This document shows positions 25,673 through 34,682 of a DNA stretch of 64,000 bases, piece after piece. The notes below the pieces were generated by a model. That model ran no database searches and was not told the origin of the DNA. It saw only the letters and a program-made list of their open reading frames with translations. Numbering within the stretch: position 1 is the first letter of the stretch; each line of letters starts with the position of its first letter. The position numbers were made by a program, and so were the translations under genes. Origin of the DNA: Achromobacter xylosoxidans A8 (GTDB lineage Bacteria > Pseudomonadota > Gammaproteobacteria > Burkholderiales > Burkholderiaceae_B); the NCBI RefSeq assembly GCF_000165835.1, contig NC_014640.1, positions 6,758,001-6,822,000 of the forward strand. Direction: 5' to 3'.

Positions 25673-27520
25673 TCAAGGCCTACGCACCGAACCCCTGCTC
25701 TCCCGCGCAGCGTCGCACGCCGCAACCGCCGCCTTGAGCTCTCGGGTGGGTTTGTAGAGAAATTGACTATAACTAGCCGCAACTTCCCCTTTGGGCGACA
25801 TAACCGTACCAATCAAGGCGTAATCTCTTGAAAGGTCAATCCCCAACTCTGGTAATAGACCTAAAGGCATCGGTCGGACTCCCTCGGGTTCTGCCAGCAG
25901 CCATGCCTCAGCCATCTGTTTGCATGGCACAGTGTCCAGCATGACTCTAGCCAGATCCTGGCTGCCGGGATAACCGCCGACCATCCAAGGTTGCCCGATG
26001 GCGTTCCCTCCCAGCGCGTAGACTGTACCCGGAGAGCGCCCAGTGAGGTCTATGACAGGTGTTCCCGCCACGAACCCACTTCCCCTTGCCAAATCACGCA
26101 GGTTGCTGATGTACCGTTCCACTGGCTCGGCTACCTGCAAGGGCCGAGTCCCTGGCGTTAGAAGGAGTCTAGCATGTTGGTCAACCAGAGGTACGCTCTG
26201 GCGATACGGTGCCAAAACAGTCAATCCAAGTAGGCAAACCGCTCCAAACTGAAGAAAGGCGGAGATGGGCAGGGTAGCAATCCAGGCCCCCTCCTCCCGC
26301 CGTCCTGGCACTACCAAGGCAACAGCGCTGAGCCCCCAAAACATGGCATTCGACCCAGCTGCCGGCCAGTAGTTTGCTGCGGTACCGAAAGCGGACAGGT
26401 GTGGCACTAACAGCAATAGGGCCGCCAGGACGACTTGGCGGAAAGACGGCCAAGGAGCGTAGCCAACCAGCGCCCGCACCACTACTGCAACTGCGGCTCC
26501 AGCCGGCACAGCGAGAAAAACGACGTTACGGAAGATGGTCAACGACCCATTTATCAGCGAATAGCCGGCCATGGCCATCATGGCCAGGACACTCGCTACA
26601 ACCACCAAAGTCAAGGAGCCGACAAGGCCGAAAGCGCGAAGCGGCTGAACCAGGAGCACGAGAATCGTTGCCAGGGCCAATATTAGGCAAAGATGCCACT
26701 CATACTCGCTCATGGCGATGATGTCGGCTCTGAACATTGACACGTAGTCATGCTGCGCACCCAGTATTTGATACATCGCAGCGCCATTCTTCAGCCTATC
26801 CGCGAACCGATATATCGAGCCATCCTCCAGCAATGCACTAGCCGTCAACAGCGCCCCGCCAAGCAAGCATGCCAGGCCCAGCAGGCGCCAATTGACTTGC
26901 CTAGTGACGCAAAGACATGTGAACGCCAGGATTGCGAACGCCACCGCGGAAGTGGGCTTCGCCATGAAGATCAGCCAACAACCGATGACAAGACAGAACC
27001 ACCCAAGCGTGCTGGTCCTGCTGGCCGTCCTGTCTGCCAGCACATATCCAATCACGCCCATGGTCAGGCCCTGGGAATTCAGTATGTTGTAGTTCGGCGT
27101 GGGAATCCACGGGCCCACCGTAAGCAGCGCCATGGAGCCCAGCATCAGGGCAACGCACAGCGTGCCACTCAAACTCCAGCCGCCCTTGAACGGCGACGAC
27201 CGCCACATCACCAGCCCGCCCAACAACGCAGCCAATGCAAACGTCACCAGATAGGTAAACCAACGCAACATGGTGACGTCGCCGGACAATAGGACGTACA
27301 GAGGGTGATAGATAAAACCGAACTGCGTGGCTGACGCGTGGTATTGCCATGGATCGCGCATCCACAGCAGGTAGAACGCCTCGTCACTGAGTTCCACCCC
27401 ACGACCGCTCAAGGTCCAGAACCAATAGAGAGCGATCGCGGCGGTACTCGCCCCAAAAAACGCCACTCCTAGCGTCAGTACCGATTTCCAACTGCGCTGG
27501 GCCTCCATCGCGGCAATCAT
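25673..27520 (-). CDS. Polytopic GT-C-type membrane glycosyltransferase
   Basis: 615-residue inner-membrane protein with roughly a dozen hydrophobic helices and a periplasm-facing C-terminal domain of about 150 residues. The first extracytoplasmic loop holds 'GVELSDEAFYLLWMRDP', an acidic D-E pair where GT-C enzymes have their catalytic/metal site. Such enzymes take sugars from polyprenyl-phosphate donors and act in the periplasm, matching the GT2 fusion and small flippase-like pair downstream. ATG 27520 has GAGGGA upstream; the frame opens at a TTG (27544) that I do not favour. It is the first gene of the cluster and is separated by 115 bases from the transketolase genes. Exact family not recognised. 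Confidence 0.75.
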   Translation of the reverse strand: MIAAMEAQRSWKSVLTLGVAFFGASTAAIALYWFWTLSGRGVELSDEAFYLLWMRDPWQYHASATQFGFIYHPLYVLLSGDVTMLRWFTYLVTFALAALLGGLVMWRSSPFKGGWSLSGTLCVALMLGSMALLTVGPWIPTPNYNILNSQGLTMGVIGYVLADRTASRTSTLGWFCLVIGCWLIFMAKPTSAVAFAILAFTCLCVTRQVNWRLLGLACLLGGALLTASALLEDGSIYRFADRLKNGAAMYQILGAQHDYVSMFRADIIAMSEYEWHLCLILALATILVLLVQPLRAFGLVGSLTLVVVASVLAMMAMAGYSLINGSLTIFRNVVFLAVPAGAAVAVVVRALVGYAPWPSFRQVVLAALLLLVPHLSAFGTAANYWPAAGSNAMFWGLSAVALVVPGRREEGAWIATLPISAFLQFGAVCLLGLTVLAPYRQSVPLVDQHARLLLTPGTRPLQVAEPVERYISNLRDLARGSGFVAGTPVIDLTGRSPGTVYALGGNAIGQPWMVGGYPGSQDLARVMLDTVPCKQMAEAWLLAEPEGVRPMPLGLLPELGIDLSRDYALIGTVMSPKGEVAASYSQFLYKPTRELKAAVAACDAARESRGSVRRP

Positions 27521-27824
27521 CAGTCCCTCAAAAAAAATGGGCAACCGCCCAATAGCTGTGCCCCGAAAACCGGCGAAATTCTAGCACCCGTGAAACGATG
27601 GCAACAACATATGCGGAATAACCCCTAAGGACGCTGACATGCGTTAAATGCCTGCTCCAACATCGTCTTGCAAAACTGACTAATGCGTTCGGCGCATGCC
27701 ACACCAGGGATTTATCATCCAGGACTTGGCTACCGCTATCTCCCGGAATCTATAGGTATCGGTTGCCATCGATCTGGAGCAAGCAACGGCAATCTGCGCG
27801 GCGACGGGCAGTGCACACTCCGGA
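27521..27824. other. Intergenic region upstream of the GT-C gene
   Basis: Non-coding gap between the polysaccharide cluster and clsB. The clsB gene ends at its right-hand side limit, so the region must hold the promoter of the minus-strand GT-C gene and the end of the clsB transcript. No convincing hairpin with T-run, repeat or small gene was seen. Confidence 0.4.
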
Positions 27825-29036
27825 TCAGTACTTGTCCGAGGTCCCCGTCAACGCCACCCCGATGCGCAGCAGCGTATAGGAAACCGCGTCGACCCAACGC
27901 CGCAACCATCCGCGGCGCTGGTATTCGATCGGCCGAATGAAGCGCCCGCCCTCCCGGATGGCCGCCTCCAGCCGTTCCTGCAGGTCCCAGGAAAAGGGCT
28001 GGTCGTCCACCACCACGTTGGCTTCGCGCGCCAGCAGCAGGCTGAAGGGGTCCAGGTTGGACGACCCCACCGTCGCCACGTTGTCGATGACTGCCACCTT
28101 GGCGTGCAGGTAGCTCGGCATGTATTCGTAGATCTCGATGCCGTCGCGCAGTAGCTGGTCGTACAGCGAGCGCGTGGCGTGGTACTGCATGCGGTATTCG
28201 ATCTTGCCTTGCAGCAGCAGGCGCACGCGCACGCCACGCGCGGCGGCCTTGGCGAGCGCGCGGCGGAACTGGCGGCCGGGGAAGAAATAGGCGTTGGCAA
28301 TGAGGATGTCGCGGCGCGCATGCGCGATGCCGTACAGGTAGGCGCGTTCGAAGGTCTGGCGGAAGCGCAGGTTGTCGCGCAGCACCAGCGCCGCGCGCAG
28401 GTCGCCACAGGGCGCAACGGAAGCGTGGCGCGGCTTCAGCAGGCGCATGCGGTTCCAGTCGCGCGGATGGCGCCGCAGGCGCGCCCAGTTCAGCCGTACC
28501 CACAGCAGTTCCTGGGCATAGGAGGCTTCGGTGACCAGCGGTCCCTGCACCTGCACCGCGAAATCGAAGCGCGGCCCCGTGATGCCGTCCGTCGGGTCCT
28601 GGTCATCGTAGTCGTCGATGATGTTGATGCCGCCGATGAAGGCGATGCGTCCATCCACCACCGTAACCTTGCGGTGCAAGCGCCGCAGGCGGCTGCGCGA
28701 TGGAATGTAGCGCGCGAACCAGCGCGGCTCGGGGCGGAAAATGCGGCACTGCGCACCAGCGTTGGTCAGGCGCGTGCGCAAGGGATCGACGAACTCGGCG
28801 CTGCCGAAGCCGTCCAGCACCACCCGCACTTTGACCCCGCGCCGCACGGCGGCCTCCAGGCAGTCCAGCACCTGCGAGCCGGTGCGGTCCGGCGTGAAGA
28901 TGTAGGTTTCCAGGTGCACGCTGACCTGGGCGGCGTCGATGGCCGCGCACAGCGCGGGAAAGAAGTCGGCGCCGTTCTGGAGCAACCGAATGTCGTTGCC
29001 CTGCGTCCAGTCCAGCTTGGACTGCTCTGCCCTCAC
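27825..29036 (-). CDS. clsB: Cardiolipin synthase B / phospholipase D family
   Basis: 403-residue phosphatidyltransferase with two HKD motifs: 'LHRKVTVVDGRIAFIGGINI' (first) and 'HAKVAVIDNVATVGSSNLDP' (second), each followed by the G-S/G and N/D residues of the family. No N-terminal membrane helices are visible, which fits ClsB rather than ClsA. GTG 29036 overlaps the stop of the upstream EEP-family gene (GTGA). The same gene pair (ybhP-clsB) is conserved in Escherichia coli. It acts at the inner membrane on phosphatidylglycerol and related lipids. Confidence 0.9.
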   Translation of the reverse strand: MRAEQSKLDWTQGNDIRLLQNGADFFPALCAAIDAAQVSVHLETYIFTPDRTGSQVLDCLEAAVRRGVKVRVVLDGFGSAEFVDPLRTRLTNAGAQCRIFRPEPRWFARYIPSRSRLRRLHRKVTVVDGRIAFIGGINIIDDYDDQDPTDGITGPRFDFAVQVQGPLVTEASYAQELLWVRLNWARLRRHPRDWNRMRLLKPRHASVAPCGDLRAALVLRDNLRFRQTFERAYLYGIAHARRDILIANAYFFPGRQFRRALAKAAARGVRVRLLLQGKIEYRMQYHATRSLYDQLLRDGIEIYEYMPSYLHAKVAVIDNVATVGSSNLDPFSLLLAREANVVVDDQPFSWDLQERLEAAIREGGRFIRPIEYQRRGWLRRWVDAVSYTLLRIGVALTGTSDKY

Positions 29037-29899
29037 GGCAGTTCCAGCTCGGCCAGCAAGGGGGAATGATCAGAAAGCCTGGCCCATTCGCGGCCGCGCA
29101 GCACGCGGGCGCTGCGCACGGCGAAGCCGCGCTGGTAGATGCGGTCCAGGCGGAACCACGGGAATACCGCGGGGAAGGTGCGCGGCGGCGGCAGCAGCAG
29201 GCGCGAACTGTCGCCCATGCCGAGCTGGTTGGTGCGCTCCATGACGGAGACGCCGCCATTGGGCAGCCCGCGCAGGGCATTGCTCAGGCGCTTGACCGAA
29301 TCGCGCAGGCGCGGCAATTCGCCGCCATGGCTGCGTGGCGCATGCGAGAACACTTCGTACAGGCCCAGCTGCTGCACGAACAGCGGCGCCAGGCGATCGC
29401 CCCAATCATTGAAATCGCCCGCGATCAGGATGGGCTCGCCATCCGGCACCATGCGCCGGATGCGCTCGGTCAAGGCCAGGATCTGGCGGCTGCGGCTGCC
29501 GGCGAACAGGCCCAGGTGTACGACGAAGCAATGCACGGCACGCCCGCCCAGCTCGATGCGCGCGTGCAACAACCCGCGCTGCTCCAGCCGGTGGTCGGAA
29601 ATATCCAGATTTTCGTGGTCAAGAATGGGAAAGCGCGACAACAGCGCGTTGCCATGGTCCGTCTCGTGGCGGATGGCATTGCGGCCATAAGCCACATCCA
29701 GCCGCAAGGCGGCGGCAAGGGATTCGTGCTGGGCATCGAGCAGCGATTTCTGCTCGTTGCGGCCCTGGACTTCCTGCAGGAAGACCAGATCCGGACGCAG
29801 GCCATAAAGGCCCAGACGCAATTCGTTCAGGGAGTCGCGCCGGCCCAATGCCGAGCGGCCCTTGTGTATGTTGTAGCTGACGACGCGGATGAGCGACAT
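29033..29899 (-). CDS. Endonuclease/exonuclease/phosphatase (EEP) family protein, YbhP-like
   Basis: 288-residue Mg-dependent phosphohydrolase fold. Landmarks: 'VVSYNIHKGRSALGRRDSL' (Asn for the metal site), 'LVFLQEVQGRN' (Glu metal ligand), 'ILIAGDFNDWGDRL' (D-x-N) and C-terminal 'SDHSPLLAELELP' (D-H catalytic pair). It forms an operon with clsB and might act on a phospholipid product or headgroup; the substrate is not known. ATG 29899 follows a GAAAGGCG site. Confidence 0.87.
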   Translation of the reverse strand: MSLIRVVSYNIHKGRSALGRRDSLNELRLGLYGLRPDLVFLQEVQGRNEQKSLLDAQHESLAAALRLDVAYGRNAIRHETDHGNALLSRFPILDHENLDISDHRLEQRGLLHARIELGGRAVHCFVVHLGLFAGSRSRQILALTERIRRMVPDGEPILIAGDFNDWGDRLAPLFVQQLGLYEVFSHAPRSHGGELPRLRDSVKRLSNALRGLPNGGVSVMERTNQLGMGDSSRLLLPPPRTFPAVFPWFRLDRIYQRGFAVRSARVLRGREWARLSDHSPLLAELELP

Positions 29900-30105
29900 G
29901 GAAAATGGCGCCTTTCAAAACTGGGGAACCGCCGGCCACCGCAAAAAAGAAGCCCGGCCAGCACCGCCAAAATCAGGCGGCGTTTGCCAGATTACTCCAA
30001 TTCAGAAGACCGTTCCCACCGCCGCGGCGCACACCCCGCCCTCAAGCAGCAACAGGTCCCAGCGCCCAGTCGAGCACCCCACGCCGCAAGCAAACAACGC
30101 CCCCC

Positions 30106-30189
30106 AAGCCGGGCCGCACGGATCCGGGCTCCGCCGGTCCGTAGCGGCGCCCCCCTGGGGGGGAAGCGCCTACGGCGCTTCGGGGGGGG
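30106..30189 (-). repeat. Intergenic repeat copy A (directly after the aspS stop)
   Basis: About 84 bp read on the minus strand from the base after the aspS stop codon: a C-run, hairpin GAAGCGCCGTAGGCGCTTC, a C/G-run hairpin, then GCCGCTACGGACCGGCGG and GAGCCCGGATCCGTGCGGC. A nearly identical copy in the same orientation relative to its gene lies at 47301-47386. The gap to the EEP gene (29900-30189) otherwise holds no gene. Confidence 0.85.
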
Positions 30190-31977
30190 TCACTTCGGCT
30201 CTACGTTGCGCAAGCGGATGTGCAGTTCGCGCAACTGCTTCTCGTCGACTTCCGAGGGCGCCTGAGTCAGCAGATCCTGGGCACGCTGGGTCTTCGGGAA
30301 GGCGATCACGTCGCGGATCGATTCGGCGCCGGTCATCATCGTGACGATGCGGTCCAGGCCGAAGGCGATGCCGCCATGGGGAGGCGCGCCATACTGCAGC
30401 GCATCCAGCAGGTAGCCGAACTTCTCGCGTGCTTCCTCGGCGCCGATCTTGAGCGCGCGGAACACCTTGCTCTGCACTTCTTCGCGGTGGATACGGACCG
30501 AGCCGCCGCCGATTTCCCAACCGTTCAGCACCATGTCGTAAGCCTTGGCGAACGCCTTGCTGGGATCGGTTTCCAGGAAGTCTTCGTGGCCATCCTTCGG
30601 GCTGGTGAAGGGGTGGTGGGCGGCGGTGTAGCGGCCGTCTTCCTCGTCGTACTCGAACATCGGGAAGTCGACCACCCACAGCGGCTGCCAACCGGCTTCG
30701 AACAAGCCCGTCTTTTTGCCGAATTCGCTGTGACCGATCTTCACGCGCAGCGCGCCGATGGCGTCGTTGACGACCTTCTCGCGATCCGCGCCGAAGAAAA
30801 TGATGTCGCCATCTTGCGCGCCGGTGCGCTTGACCAGTTCGGCCAGGGCAGCGTCATGCAGGTTCTTGACGATGGGCGATTGCAGGCCTTCACGGCCCTT
30901 GGCCACTTCGTTGACCTTGATGTAGGCCAGGCCCTTGGCGCCATAGATGCCGACGAACTGGGTGTAGCCGTCGATCTCGCTGCGCGACATTTCGGCGCCG
31001 CCGGGCACGCGCAAGGCGACCACGCGGCTGCCGGGCGCCGTGGCGGCGGCGGCGAACACCTTGAAGTCCACATCGCGCATGACGTCGGTCATGTCAGTGA
31101 ATTCGAGCTTCACGCGCAGGTCCGGCTTGTCCGAACCGTAGCGACGCATGGCTTCGGTCCACGGCATGATCGGGAACGGCGAAGCCAGGTCGACGCCCTG
31201 CACCACCTTGAACACGTGGCGGATCAGGTTCTCGAAGATTTCACGGATCTCGAACTCGTTCAGGAACGAGGTTTCGCAGTCGATCTGGGTGAATTCAGGC
31301 TGGCGATCGGCGCGCAGGTCTTCGTCGCGGAAGCACTTGGTGATCTGGTAGTAGCGGTCAAAGCCCGACACCATCAGCATCTGCTTGAACAGCTGCGGCG
31401 ATTGCGGCAACGCGAAGAAATGGCCAGCGTTCACACGCGAGGGCACCAGGTAGTCGCGCGCGCCTTCGGGCGTGCTCTTGGCCAGCATCGGGGTTTCGAT
31501 GTCGATGAAACCCAGCTGGTCCAGGAACTTGCGCGTTTCGATCGACACGCGATAGCGCAGCATCAGATTGCGCTGCATCTGCGGACGGCGCAGGTCCAGC
31601 ACGCGATGCGTGAGGCGCGTCGTTTCCGAGAGGTTGTCGTCATCCAGCTGGAACGGCGGCGTGACCGACGCGTTCAGGATCTCGACTTCCTTGCAGAGCA
31701 CTTCGATTTCACCCGAAGCCAGTTCGGCGTTGGCGGTGCCCGCCGGACGCTCGCGCACCAGGCCGGTGACGCGGACGCAGAATTCGTTGCGCAGGCGCTC
31801 CGCGGTGGCGAAGGCGGCGTTGTCCGGATCGAACACGATCTGCGCCAGGCCCGCGCGGTCGCGCAGGTCGATGAAGATGACCCCGCCGTGGTCGCGGCGG
31901 CGGTTCACCCAGCCGTACAGGGTGACGGTCTGGCCGAGATGGTCACGGCAAACCTGGCCGGTGTAGCAGGTACGCAT
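30190..31977 (-). CDS. aspS: Aspartyl-tRNA synthetase
   Basis: Class IIb aminoacyl-tRNA synthetase of bacterial type, 595 aa. Anticodon-binding OB fold at the N-terminus ('[23 protein letters not shown]'), then the class II core with motif 1 (around '[20 protein letters not shown]'), motif 2 ('[20 protein letters not shown]') and motif 3 ('[20 protein letters not shown]'). The GAD insertion domain of bacterial enzymes is present between motifs 2 and 3. Core housekeeping gene downstream of fmdB and the DUF502 gene, as in many betaproteobacteria. Confidence 0.97.
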   Translation of the reverse strand: MRTCYTGQVCRDHLGQTVTLYGWVNRRRDHGGVIFIDLRDRAGLAQIVFDPDNAAFATAERLRNEFCVRVTGLVRERPAGTANAELASGEIEVLCKEVEILNASVTPPFQLDDDNLSETTRLTHRVLDLRRPQMQRNLMLRYRVSIETRKFLDQLGFIDIETPMLAKSTPEGARDYLVPSRVNAGHFFALPQSPQLFKQMLMVSGFDRYYQITKCFRDEDLRADRQPEFTQIDCETSFLNEFEIREIFENLIRHVFKVVQGVDLASPFPIMPWTEAMRRYGSDKPDLRVKLEFTDMTDVMRDVDFKVFAAAATAPGSRVVALRVPGGAEMSRSEIDGYTQFVGIYGAKGLAYIKVNEVAKGREGLQSPIVKNLHDAALAELVKRTGAQDGDIIFFGADREKVVNDAIGALRVKIGHSEFGKKTGLFEAGWQPLWVVDFPMFEYDEEDGRYTAAHHPFTSPKDGHEDFLETDPSKAFAKAYDMVLNGWEIGGGSVRIHREEVQSKVFRALKIGAEEAREKFGYLLDALQYGAPPHGGIAFGLDRIVTMMTGAESIRDVIAFPKTQRAQDLLTQAPSEVDEKQLRELHIRLRNVEPK

Positions 31978-32018
31978 GCGGGATGACTCCGTTTATGTGC
32001 TTGGTTATAGCGTAAGGG

Positions 32019-32690
32019 TTACGAATCGGCGCGAGGCGTGTCCTGCACGCCAGGAGCCGGGACGGGAGCGGCCGGCCGGTCCGCAGGCGTCGCCGCCTGA
32101 ACCGGGGCGACTACGCCCATGGAAACGATGTACTTCAATGCCGCGTCCACGCTCATCTGAAGATCGATCGCGTCGGCGCGCGGGACCATCAGGAAAAAGC
32201 CGGACGTGGGATTCGGCGTGGTCGGCACGTACACGCTGATGTGGTCGCCGGGCAACCGGTCGGCCACTTCGCCGCTAGGCGTGCCGGTAACGAAAGCAAT
32301 GGTCCAGCTGCCCGCGCGCGGATACTGCACCAGCACCGCGCGGCGGAACGCCTGGCCGTTGGGCGCAAGCACGGTATCGCTGACCTGCTTGACCGAGTTG
32401 TAGATCGAGCGCACCAGGGGTATGCGGCCCAGCATATTTTCCCACTGGTCCACCATGGTGCGGCCGATCAGGTTGGCGGCGAACACGCCCGTCAGAAGCA
32501 CCACCACGATGACCAGCACGAAGCGGAAGCCGGGAATGTCGATGCCGAACAGCGATTCGGACGACAGGAAGCCGGGCACGAACCCTTCGAGGGTCGCAAC
32601 CAGCAAGCCCAGCACCCACACCGTGATGACCAGGGGAACCCAGATCAGCAGGCCGGTGATGAAGTACTTCTTGATGACGCGCATACGCAT
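32019..32690 (-). CDS. DUF502 family inner-membrane protein
   Basis: 223-residue protein with two N-terminal membrane helices ('YFITGLLIWVPLVITVWVLG' and 'FVLVIVVVLLTGVFAANLIG') and a soluble DUF502 domain containing the family signature 'IPLVRSIYNSVKQVSDTVL' and 'YPRAGSWTIAFVTG'. An alanine/proline-rich tail follows. I start at ATG 32690; ATG 32684 is equally possible and the long arginine-rich upstream frame is the antisense-shifted end of fmdB. Function is unknown; the gene is conserved between fmdB and aspS. Confidence 0.9.
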   Translation of the reverse strand: MRMRVIKKYFITGLLIWVPLVITVWVLGLLVATLEGFVPGFLSSESLFGIDIPGFRFVLVIVVVLLTGVFAANLIGRTMVDQWENMLGRIPLVRSIYNSVKQVSDTVLAPNGQAFRRAVLVQYPRAGSWTIAFVTGTPSGEVADRLPGDHISVYVPTTPNPTSGFFLMVPRADAIDLQMSVDAALKYIVSMGVVAPVQAATPADRPAAPVPAPGVQDTPRADS

Positions 32691-32700
32691 CGCGTGTGCT

Positions 32701-33021
32701 CTAGGAGGCGGCGCTACCGGCGGCAGGCGTCGCCGGGGCGGCCGGAGCTGCGGGCGCGGCGGCAGGCGCGGCGCTTTCAGCGGACGCCGCCGGCGTGCTG
32801 GCCGCAGCCGCACCCTGGCTGGCGCCGTTGCCGTTGCCGTTGCCGCGGAAGTCCGTGACATACCAGCCGGAGCCCTTGAGCTGGAATCCAGCCGCGGTCA
32901 CCTGCTTGGAGAACGTGCTTTGGCCGCATTCGGGGCAAACCGAAAGCGGCGCATCGGAAATCTTCTGCAAGACGTCTTTGGCATGGCCGCAGGCGCTGCA
33001 CTTGTAAGCGTAAATGGGCAT
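32701..33021 (-). CDS. FmdB family zinc-ribbon protein
   Basis: 106-residue small protein. The N-terminal FmdB zinc ribbon 'MPIYAYKCSACGHAKDVLQK' has its second CxxC in 'CPECGQSTFSKQV', then the conserved 'FQLKGSGWYVTDFRG'. The C-terminal third is alanine-rich and low-complexity. Thought to be a putative regulatory protein; the exact role is unknown. It is the first gene of the fmdB-DUF502-aspS group. Confidence 0.9.
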   Translation of the reverse strand: MPIYAYKCSACGHAKDVLQKISDAPLSVCPECGQSTFSKQVTAAGFQLKGSGWYVTDFRGNGNGNGASQGAAAASTPAASAESAAPAAAPAAPAAPATPAAGSAAS

Positions 33022-33249
33022 CTAGGACTCCCAGGCGCGGGCCCGGCGTATCAAAAGCCGCTGTCGCCGGACGCGATGTCCGGGGCCGGATTGAATCCGA
33101 ACGGAAGCGGCGGGCGGGCAAGGCCGGAAAAAATACGGGAAAGTCTTGAATTTTAGCGGTTTTTCGTGAACGGCCGGTGTCCGCCCCCGGCAGCCCACCT
33201 GGGGCGGCGCCTCAAGGACGCCGCCAGCCGGTTTTCCGGCCCCGTCGCC

Positions 33250-34533
33250 CTATACGGGAAGCAGGAACATGACGGCCGCCACCAGGGTCGGCGCCAGGGC
33301 CGACAGGAACAGCCGCCCCGACGAAATGCTGCCGTCCGGGAAGTGGTTCTTCAGGATGGCGAAGCCGGCCGGGTTGGGCGCGTTGGCGATCACCGTCAGG
33401 CCCCCGCCCGTGACCGCGCCGGCCACCAGCATGTAGCGCCAGGCCTCGTTGGTGCCTTCGACCAGCGAACCCAGGTAGGTCAGCGCGGCGTTGTCGGTAA
33501 TGGCGGTGAGCGCGGTGGCGCCCCAGAACAGCACGAAGGGCTCGAGCCCGCCCAGCAGGTCCTGCAGCCACCATTTCTGCAGGCCGCCCAGCACCACCAG
33601 GCCGGCCAGGAAGAAGCCCACCATCAGGCCTTCCTTGATCATCAGACGGCTCTGGTAGCGCTTATAGGCTTCGGCAAAGCCGATGAACATCATCAACAAG
33701 CCCAGGAAGATGGCCGGATGGTGCGCGCTGAGCACCACGGCGACCAGGAAGACCAGATGCACCAGCATGACCAGCAGCGGCACCGGTCCGCGCGCATCGC
33801 CGCCTTCCGGCGCGTCCACGCCGCCGCCCGTGCCCACCGAGCGCTCCAGCAGCGCCTTACGGCAGATGAAGGTCAGGAGGGCCGCGTTCAGGCAGACCGC
33901 GATCGCGGCGCGCCAGCCGAAGTGCTGGGCCATGAAGGCCGAGTCCCAGCCGAAGGTGGAGGCCACCATCAGCACGGGCGGCGCGGCATAGGAGGTCAGC
34001 ACGCCGCCGATGGAGACGTTGACGAACAGCACGCCAAGAGTCAGGTACTTGAAGCCCGCGCGCCCGCTGCTGCGGAAGTAAGCGTCGCGCAACAGGATGG
34101 CAGCCAGCGTCATGGCGGCCGGTTCGGTGATGAAGGAGCCGCCCAGCGGTACCAACGACATCACGACGAAGAAGGTGGCGAGTTCGCGCGGCAGCGGCAG
34201 CACCCGCGCCACCAGCCGCACCAGCGTCCCCACCAGTTCAAGGATCGGCCGGCTGGCCGCCACCACCATGATCACAAAGACGAACAGCGGCTCGGTGAAG
34301 TTGCGCGTGTCCATGTACTCGATGGCATGCGACGGACCCGACAGCGCCGCCATCGCCACGATCAGCACGAAGGCCCAGACGCCAAACACGGCCTCGACTT
34401 CGGAGAACAGATGCCAGATGCCCGCATGCGGTCCGCCACGATGCGCGAGCCGCGCGAAGAAGGGAACCGAGAAGGTATGAAGAACCGCCACTGCGAACAG
34501 GAGAGTGGCGATGACTTCAAGTGTCTGGGGCAT
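33250..34533 (-). CDS. Putative Na+/H+ antiporter
   Basis: 427-residue polytopic membrane protein of the family annotated as Na+/H+ antiporter (pfam Na_H_antiport_3). About ten to twelve helices; conserved-looking intramembrane stretches are 'MSLVPLGGSFITEPAAMTLA', 'SIGGVLTSYAAPPVLMVAS' and 'ALTAITDNAALTYLGSLV' (aspartate within a helix). I start at ATG 34533 with GGAAG ten bases upstream rather than at the frame start 34605, whose extra residues are arginine/proline-rich. Transport activity is by family only. Confidence 0.82.
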   Translation of the reverse strand: MPQTLEVIATLLFAVAVLHTFSVPFFARLAHRGGPHAGIWHLFSEVEAVFGVWAFVLIVAMAALSGPSHAIEYMDTRNFTEPLFVFVIMVVAASRPILELVGTLVRLVARVLPLPRELATFFVVMSLVPLGGSFITEPAAMTLAAILLRDAYFRSSGRAGFKYLTLGVLFVNVSIGGVLTSYAAPPVLMVASTFGWDSAFMAQHFGWRAAIAVCLNAALLTFICRKALLERSVGTGGGVDAPEGGDARGPVPLLVMLVHLVFLVAVVLSAHHPAIFLGLLMMFIGFAEAYKRYQSRLMIKEGLMVGFFLAGLVVLGGLQKWWLQDLLGGLEPFVLFWGATALTAITDNAALTYLGSLVEGTNEAWRYMLVAGAVTGGGLTVIANAPNPAGFAILKNHFPDGSISSGRLFLSALAPTLVAAVMFLLPV

Positions 34534-34682
34534 GTAAACGACTTCCGGAAGAGGGATACGACAGCGCGGACGCCGCCCGGCGGGCCTGCGGGGCAAGGGT
34601 CGCAATATAGCGCAAGGCCCTTGCCGTGTAACGCAGGGTCAACACCAAGGCGCGCGGATCCGCGCCGCTATTTCCGCCAGTC

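Noticed and set aside
30220-31986. 588-aa plus-strand frame opposite aspS
   Set aside because: Antisense shadow of a housekeeping gene with unambiguous class II synthetase motifs.
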